From Herbiconiux daphne (GTDB lineage: Bacteria; Actinomycetota; Actinomycetes; Actinomycetales; Microbacteriaceae): a stretch of DNA of 64,000 bases. The stretch lies in the NCBI RefSeq assembly GCF_024979295.1, contig NZ_JANLCJ010000010.1, forward strand, positions 57,174-121,173, given 5' to 3'. The notes under the pieces are model-generated. The model had not been told where the DNA came from and did no database searches. It saw only the letters and a list, made by a program, of their open reading frames with translations. Positions 59,621-64,000 of this stretch are shown here, piece after piece. Every line of letters begins with the position of its first letter. The first letter of the stretch is position 1. The translations under genes and the position numbers were made by a program.

Positions 59621-61243
59621 GAGCACCTTGTAGCCCTCGGAGTCGAAGAACACCGTGACGCGGTCGCCCTCGATCGTGACGACCTGGCCCGCGCCCCACG
59701 CGGCGTGCCGCACTTTCTGGCCCTCGGCGAAACCGGTCGCGGAGGCCTTGCGGGCCGCCTGGCGCTCGTAGGCGGTGCCGCTCTCGCAGGTGTCGCAGTT
59801 TCCGCAGGGCTCGGCGAGGTCGTCGCCGAAGTAGCCGAGCAAGAACTGGCGGCGGCAGTCGAGCGTCTCGGCGTAGGCGCGGATCAGCGCCACCCGCGAC
59901 TCGTCGATGCGCCGGCGCTGGTCGGCGGCCTCGACGGCCGCGGCCAGCGCCGTCTCCTCGTCGACACCCGGGGCGAGCGCGACGCCCTCGCGGTTCTCGT
60001 CAGCCACCCGGCCCGTGACGAGCAGGTTCACGATGTTCTCGACCGAGCGCGCCGCCAGCCCGGTCGTCGCCGTGAGCTCAGCCACCGGCATCCGGAGTTC
60101 TGGTGCGGGTTCGCCCGCCGGCCGCAGCGCTGCGGCGACCGCGCGCGCCTTCTGCTCGTCGGGGCGGCCGCTCGCGAAGAAGCTGCGCAGCCCGAGGTCT
60201 TCGGCGCGGTAGTGCAGGGTGGCGGTGGCGGGGGCTCCGTCGCGGCCGCTGCGGCCCACCTCCTGGTAGTAGGAGTCGATCGAGTCGGTCACGTCGGCGT
60301 GCACCACGAAGCGCACGTCGGGCTTGTCGATGCCCATGCCGAAAGCGGATGTCGCCACCACCACGTCGAGGTCGTCGGTGTGGAAGAGTCCGTGCACACG
60401 TTCGCGCTCGGCCGCGGGCAGGCCACCGTGGTAGGCGGCGGCGCGGAGCCCGGCGGCGCTGAGCTCCAGGGCCAGGGTGGTGGTGTCGGAATGCGTCGCC
60501 ACGTAGACGAGCCCGGGCTTGGGCAGGCCGGTCACCTGGGCGAGCACCGCACGCTGCTTGTCGTGCTCGCTCTCGTGCCGCACCACGGCGAGGTGCACGT
60601 TGGGCCGGTCGAAGCCGTGCACGAAGACCCGCGGATGCCGCAGCCCCAGGCGTTCGACGATGTCGTCGCGCACGGGTGCCGACCCCGTGGCCGTCAGGGC
60701 GAGGATGCGCGGCCCGCCGAGCCGCTCGATCACGCCGCCGAGCCGCAGGTAGTCGGGCCGGAAGTCGAACCCCCACGACGACACGCAGTGCGCCTCGTCG
60801 ACCACGAACAGCGAGACCCCGAGCCCGCGCAACTCGTCGACGACCTCCTCGCGGGCGAACTGCTCGGGGGCGAGGAAGACGAATTCGGCCTCACCCGACG
60901 CGACCGACAGCCAGGCGGTGCGATTGGCTCTCGACGACCGCGCCGAGTTGATGGCGACGGCCTCCGGACGCCCGGTGCTCTCGACGATGTGCTGCACCTG
61001 GTCGGCCTGCAACGCGATGAGGGGCGACACCACCACCGTCGGTCCGTCGAGCAGGTGCCCCGCGATCTGGTAGACCGCCGACTTGCCATACCCCGTCGGC
61101 ATCACGGCGAGCACGTCGTGGCCGTCGACCACCGCTTCGATGGCCGTCGACTGCCCGGGCCGCAGCTGCGACCACCCGAACACCCGCTGGGCGACATCCG
61201 CGATGCGGTCGTGCGTCGTGGGCGAGGGGGTGTTCGAGGTCAC
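59576..61243 (-). CDS. RecQ-family ATP-dependent DNA helicase
   Basis: 3'-5' DNA helicase of 555 residues. Helicase motifs are all present: motif 0/I LRPGQSTAIEAVV and MPTGYGKSAVYQ, motif II DEAHCVSSWG, motif III LALTATG, motif V VATSAFGMGIDKPDVRFVVHAD, motif VI QEVGRSGRDG. The zinc-binding RecQ-C cysteines follow (DCRR...GYFGD...CGNCDTC). It lacks an HRDC domain; the C-terminus has a short beta-rich part (VRHAAWGAGQVVTIEGDRVTVFFDSEGYKVLS). The start GTG at 61243 has GAAGGAG about 5 bases upstream. Stop region is amplified in the array downstream. Confidence 0.94.
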   Translation of the reverse strand: MTSNTPSPTTHDRIADVAQRVFGWSQLRPGQSTAIEAVVDGHDVLAVMPTGYGKSAVYQIAGHLLDGPTVVVSPLIALQADQVQHIVESTGRPEAVAINSARSSRANRTAWLSVASGEAEFVFLAPEQFAREEVVDELRGLGVSLFVVDEAHCVSSWGFDFRPDYLRLGGVIERLGGPRILALTATGSAPVRDDIVERLGLRHPRVFVHGFDRPNVHLAVVRHESEHDKQRAVLAQVTGLPKPGLVYVATHSDTTTLALELSAAGLRAAAYHGGLPAAERERVHGLFHTDDLDVVVATSAFGMGIDKPDVRFVVHADVTDSIDSYYQEVGRSGRDGAPATATLHYRAEDLGLRSFFASGRPDEQKARAVAAALRPAGEPAPELRMPVAELTATTGLAARSVENIVNLLVTGRVADENREGVALAPGVDEETALAAAVEAADQRRRIDESRVALIRAYAETLDCRRQFLLGYFGDDLAEPCGNCDTCESGTAYERQAARKASATGFAEGQKVRHAAWGAGQVVTIEGDRVTVFFDSEGYKVLSLAVATAGGLLTPA

Positions 61244-61304
61244 GCGAGCTCCTTCACGCCCGACTCCACGGGCACGAGGGCAGCGTACGCCGTGCGACCG
61301 TCGC

Positions 61305-61341
61305 GTGCGAGTGCGAGCGTGCCGTGCGAGTGCGAGTGCGA
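61305..61341. repeat. GTGCGA hexamer repeat in a divergent promoter region
   Basis: GTGCGA occurs at 61305, 61311, 61324, 61330 and 61336, the groups separated by seven bases. It lies between recQ and the divergent oxidoreductase gene, where slippage would change promoter spacing. No effect is shown. Confidence 0.7.
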
Positions 61342-61377
61342 GCGCTAGCGCGAGTGCCGGGCCGCGGCCCGGATCGG

Positions 61378-61383
61378 TATCGT
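61378..61383 (+). promoter_or_regulatory. -10 box of a probable leaderless transcript
   Basis: TATCGT, then 6 bases, then the ATG at 61390. Confidence 0.5.
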
Positions 61384-61389
61384 GAGGGC

Positions 61390-62451
61390 ATGAGCATCAC
61401 CGACGACGACGTCACCGTCTCCGCTTCGCCGATCCGGGCGGCCGTCATCGGCTACGGCCTCGGCGGCGAGACCTTCCACGCGCCGCTGATCGCCGCCGAC
61501 CCTGCCTATCGTCTCGCGGCCGTCGTCACCTCGAACCCCGAGCGGGCGGGGAGGGCGACCGAGCGTTACGGCGCCGGGGTCGTGGTGACGGATGCCGATT
61601 CCCTCTTCGAACGGGCCGGTGACCTCGATCTCGTGGTCGTCACGAGCCCCAACGCGACGCACGTGCCGCTGGCGCGCCGCGCGATCGATGCCGGACTCGA
61701 CGTGGTCGTCGACAAGCCGTTCGCCCTCACCGAGGCCGACGCCACCGAGCTGATCGCGCACGCCGAGCGTGCCGGGCGGCGGCTGACCGTGTTCCAGAAC
61801 CGGCGGTGGGACGGCGACTTCCTGACCCTGCGCACGCTCATCGAGAACGGCGACCTCGGCGAGGTGCGCCAGTTCGAGTCGGCCTTCGAGTGGTTCAAGC
61901 CCTCGCTGAGCGCCAAGAACAAGGACGTCGACCCGGCGGATCAGGGTGGCGGCATCCTGTTCGATCTCGGTCCGCACCTGATCGACCAGGCGCTGCAGCT
62001 GTTCGGCGAGGTCACGGCCGTGCACGCCGAGCTCGACGCCCGGCGCGCGGGCGCCGTGAGCGACGACGACAGCTTCGTGTCACTGCAGCACGCGAACGGC
62101 GTGCGCAGCCGGCTCTGGATGAGCGCGGTCGCGCCCGGCAACAGGCCGCGGTTCCGGGTGGTGGGGTCGAAGGCCGTGTTCGCGTCGGTCGGGCTCGATC
62201 CGCAGGAGCGGCAGGCCAAGGCCGGCATGAGCGTCGGCGACCACCGATTCGGAATGGACGAGATCAGCCCCTACGGTCTCGTGATCGGGCCCGACGCCGA
62301 GCGCCAGCTGCCGAAGCAGCGCGGCACCTACTCGGAGTTCTACCGCCTGCTGGCCGAGGCCCTCGTCACCGGCCGCCCGGTGCCCGTCGACCCCCGCGAC
62401 AGCGAGACCGTGCTGCGCATCATCGAAGAGGCCCACCGCCAGAACCGCTAG
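61390..62451 (+). CDS. Gfo/Idh/MocA-family oxidoreductase
   Basis: NAD(P)-dependent oxidoreductase of 353 residues. The Rossmann start is RAAVIGYGLGGETFHAPLIAADP, the conserved EKP-like loop appears as DVVVDKPFALT with the catalytic lysine, and the C-terminal domain has GGGILFDLGPHLIDQALQLFG with the catalytic-site histidine. It is close to the YvaA/scyllo-inositol dehydrogenase-like group; the sugar or inositol substrate is unknown. The chosen ATG follows TATCGT by 6 bases, indicating a leaderless mRNA. Divergent from recQ, 60 bases before the TrmB/LuxR-like gene. Confidence 0.93.
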   Translation: MSITDDDVTVSASPIRAAVIGYGLGGETFHAPLIAADPAYRLAAVVTSNPERAGRATERYGAGVVVTDADSLFERAGDLDLVVVTSPNATHVPLARRAIDAGLDVVVDKPFALTEADATELIAHAERAGRRLTVFQNRRWDGDFLTLRTLIENGDLGEVRQFESAFEWFKPSLSAKNKDVDPADQGGGILFDLGPHLIDQALQLFGEVTAVHAELDARRAGAVSDDDSFVSLQHANGVRSRLWMSAVAPGNRPRFRVVGSKAVFASVGLDPQERQAKAGMSVGDHRFGMDEISPYGLVIGPDAERQLPKQRGTYSEFYRLLAEALVTGRPVPVDPRDSETVLRIIEEAHRQNR

Positions 62452-62498
62452 CGCGACCGCGGGCGCCGCCGACCGACAGGGGCGGCCGCGATCGCGCC

Positions 62499-62504
62499 TA
62501 CCCT
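62499..62504 (+). promoter_or_regulatory. -10 box of a probable leaderless transcript
   Basis: TACCCT, then 6 bases, then the GTG at 62511. Confidence 0.5.
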
Positions 62505-62510
62505 GGTGGG

Positions 62511-63530
62511 GTGGCCGAAGACACTCCTTTCCTCGACATGGCGGGGCTCGACCCCTTGAGCGAACGCGTCTACCTCGATCTGCTCGAGCACGGCACGTCG
62601 AACCCCGCACGGGTGTCGGAGAAGTTCGGGCTCGGTGTGCCGGCGGCATCCGCGATGCTCGAGAGCCTGCGCGAACTGGGGCTCGCGTCGCGACTCGAGG
62701 GCGACGAGCGGGAGTACGCGGCGGTCGACCCCGGCTACTCCCTGCGCGCCATCGCCGACCGCATGGGTGATCAGGTGCTGCGCATCCGCGAGTCGCTGCC
62801 GAGACTCGTCGAGCTGTTCGAGCGGGTGCCGCCGAGCGGCATCGACCAGACGCAGACCACCATCCTCGCTGACGCCGACGCGGTGGCCGCCTGGTACACC
62901 CGGTTGCAGCACCAGGCGCGCAGCGAGTTCCTGGCGTTCGACCGGCCGCCCTACGTGTCGGCGTCGCTCGACCCGGTCGAGGCCATCGCGCTCGATCGCG
63001 GAGTGGTGTGGCGCGCCATCTACACGATCGAGAGCTTCGACGACGGCACCACCTGGCAGGAGGTCGCCGAACTCGCCGAGCAGGGCGAACAAGCCCGCAT
63101 CGCGCCCGACCTGCCGGTGAAGCTCGCGATCGTCGACCGCCGGGCCGCGCTCGTGTCGCTCACGCTCGTGCCGGGGCGCATCTCGGCGCTCGTCACGTCG
63201 TCGAAGCCGCTGATCGATGCGCTGGTGCAGCTGTTCGAGTTCCACTGGGCGCGGTCGCTGCCGCTCGGTGACGCGCGTGCGACGTTCGAGGGCGGGGGTG
63301 CGCCGCCCGAGGGGGCGATCGCCGGCGCCGGACGCACGCGCGGCGCGACCTCCGAGGAACGCACACTGCTGGCCCTCATGGCGGTGGGCATGAAGGATGA
63401 CGCGATCGCCCGTCAATTGCAGATCTCGCCGCGCACCCTCCGCCGACGCAATCAAGAGCTGATGATCGAGCTCGAAGCCGGCACCCGGTTCCAGGCGGGG
63501 CTCGAGGCGGCGCGCCGCGGCTGGCTCTGA
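62511..63530 (+). CDS. TrmB-like regulator with C-terminal LuxR-type helix-turn-helix
   Basis: A 339-residue transcription factor. N-terminal TrmB-type winged helix (LDPLSERVYLDLLEHGTSNPARVSEKFGLGVPAASAMLESLRELGLASRLEG), a central domain that resembles a ligand- or phospholipase-D-like segment (FLAFDRPPYVSASLDPVEAIALDRGVVWRAIYTIESF), and a C-terminal HTH (EERTLLALMAVGMKDDAIARQLQISPRTLRRRNQEL). This two-ended arrangement is common in Streptomyces and other actinobacteria, with unknown signals. GTG start after TACCCT and 6 bases, likely leaderless. It may control the oxidoreductase gene before it or the exported protein after it. Confidence 0.88.
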   Translation: MAEDTPFLDMAGLDPLSERVYLDLLEHGTSNPARVSEKFGLGVPAASAMLESLRELGLASRLEGDEREYAAVDPGYSLRAIADRMGDQVLRIRESLPRLVELFERVPPSGIDQTQTTILADADAVAAWYTRLQHQARSEFLAFDRPPYVSASLDPVEAIALDRGVVWRAIYTIESFDDGTTWQEVAELAEQGEQARIAPDLPVKLAIVDRRAALVSLTLVPGRISALVTSSKPLIDALVQLFEFHWARSLPLGDARATFEGGGAPPEGAIAGAGRTRGATSEERTLLALMAVGMKDDAIARQLQISPRTLRRRNQELMIELEAGTRFQAGLEAARRGWL

Positions 63531-63822
63531 GAACGGATGCCGCCGGAGCGCCGGAGCGCCGCTGCGCCCCTTCGCCGCTGGGTCGCTGCCCTGCGCTGCT
63601 TCGCCGCTGCGCCGCGCTCGTTGTAAGCCCGGGATTTCCGCCGTGTAACGATCAGATTTCCCCACGTGGCCTGGTGCGGCAGATGGCCTGACTCGGCCAC
63701 GCGGCCCGCGAGATCGATCCCCAGAATGGGGGGAACCGCGACCCGGCCGCCCACTCGGCGACCTGGTCGCGGCTCCGCACCGACTCCGTACCGACTCCGT
63801 CGCTCCTCGATCAAGGGCCCCC
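63531..63822. other. Intergenic region before the exported protein gene
   Basis: No gene is supported. Just after the regulator stop are short direct repeats (GCCGGAGC twice; TTCGCCGCTG twice). From 63620 the region is AT-richer and should hold the promoter of the next gene: TTGTAA (63621) and TAACGA (63646) are separated by 19 bases, a poor but possible pair. Confidence 0.35.
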
Positions 63823-64000
63823 GTGAACTCGAAACCTGCTTCTCCGCGAGCCGCGCACGCGTCGCGCTCCTCCCGCCCACCGCGCCGGTTCGGCGCCCGG
63901 TTCTGGGCGGCCTCGACCGCCGTGCTGCTCGCCGGCAGCGCCGGCCTGCTCACTGCCGCGCCCGCCGCCGCCGCGCCCGCCGGCATCCCGGCCGCCGCCG
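63823..64000 (+). CDS. N-terminus of an exported protein, cut by window end
   Basis: Open frame to the last base, from a GTG start. The first 30 residues are basic (SPRAAHASRSSRPPRRFGARF), followed by a hydrophobic core (WAASTAVLLAGSAGLLTAAPAAA) and an Ala/Pro-rich stretch typical of an actinobacterial signal peptide with cleavage near AAPAAAAPA. The mature part is out of the window, so no function can be named. A weak GGGCC stretch only precedes the start, so the exact codon is uncertain. Confidence 0.7.
   Translation, partial: MNSKPASPRAAHASRSSRPPRRFGARFWAASTAVLLAGSAGLLTAAPAAAAPAGIPAAA

Overview
The window comes from a high-GC actinomycete, most probably a member of Microbacteriaceae. Reasons: very high GC; many GTG starts; tightly overlapping operons; the frequent octamer GGATGCCG and its complement; many genes whose start codon sits 6-7 bases after a TANNNT box, as in leaderless actinobacterial mRNAs; and typical actinobacterial families (DinB/maleylpyruvate-isomerase-like protein, F420/FMN split-barrel oxidoreductase, dodecin, fused MnhA/B antiporter, DUF4190 plus septum-formation-domain protein). 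No rRNA, tRNA, CRISPR array, transposase or phage gene was recognised.

Layout. 1-9.7 kb: a catabolic island under a LacI-type repressor, with an SDR dehydrogenase, a DUF4432 mutarotase-like protein, a CaiB/BaiF CoA-transferase, a solute-binding-protein homologue without signal peptide, an enoyl-CoA hydratase, an FAH-family enzyme, the repressor, and an aldehyde dehydrogenase of the 2-oxoglutarate-semialdehyde type. The last enzymes fit oxidation of a 2-keto-3-deoxy sugar acid to 2-oxoglutarate. An identical 14-base LacI-like operator lies before the CoA-transferase and at the start of the aldehyde dehydrogenase. 9.9-16.3 kb: an alpha-glucoside uptake and hydrolysis operon (two permeases, lipoprotein binding protein, GH13 enzyme) with its own LacI regulator. 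16.3-17.1 kb: two conserved small proteins. 17.1-23.6 kb: a complete Mrp/Mnh Na+/H+ antiporter operon. 23.7-34.8 kb: housekeeping and accessory genes including purA, xylA, ohr and chorismate mutase. 34.9-38.2 kb: purL and a membrane protein. 38.3-44.2 kb: a small glycan island (pyruvyltransferase-like protein, HEAT-repeat/GT4 glycosyltransferase, GT1 glycosyltransferase, GT-A glycosyltransferase). 44.2-48.7 kb: a split-barrel oxidoreductase, a LolA-like exported protein and an ABC exporter. 48.7-51.8 kb: dodecin, RraA-like protein, MFS transporter, 45-residue membrane protein. 51.9-58.3 kb: a three-gene overlapping operon of a GCS2/ATP-grasp fusion ligase, an asparagine-synthetase-like amidotransferase and an S9 peptidase, which looks like a pathway for a small amidated peptide. 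58.4-64 kb: lipoprotein, RecQ helicase, Gfo/Idh/MocA oxidoreductase, TrmB/LuxR-type regulator, and the start of an exported protein cut by the window edge.

The most unusual feature lies between genes. At two convergent junctions (xylA / DinB-like protein, 30.6-31.4 kb; lipoprotein / recQ, 59.0-59.6 kb) the whole interval has been tandemly copied about four times. Each copy carries the last codons and stop of BOTH flanking genes around a 55-59 bp long-loop inverted repeat. Shorter stop-codon-containing or junction repeats occur at four other convergent junctions. Inverted-repeat elements of the same size class (50-61 bp, arms of about 10-23 bp) also occur elsewhere between genes, and in frame inside two genes: the end of the solute-binding-like gene and, four times, the ABC exporter ATPase. 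The sequence suggests a recurring process that copies or maintains such elements at gene ends. The function is unknown; bidirectional termination is the simplest guess.
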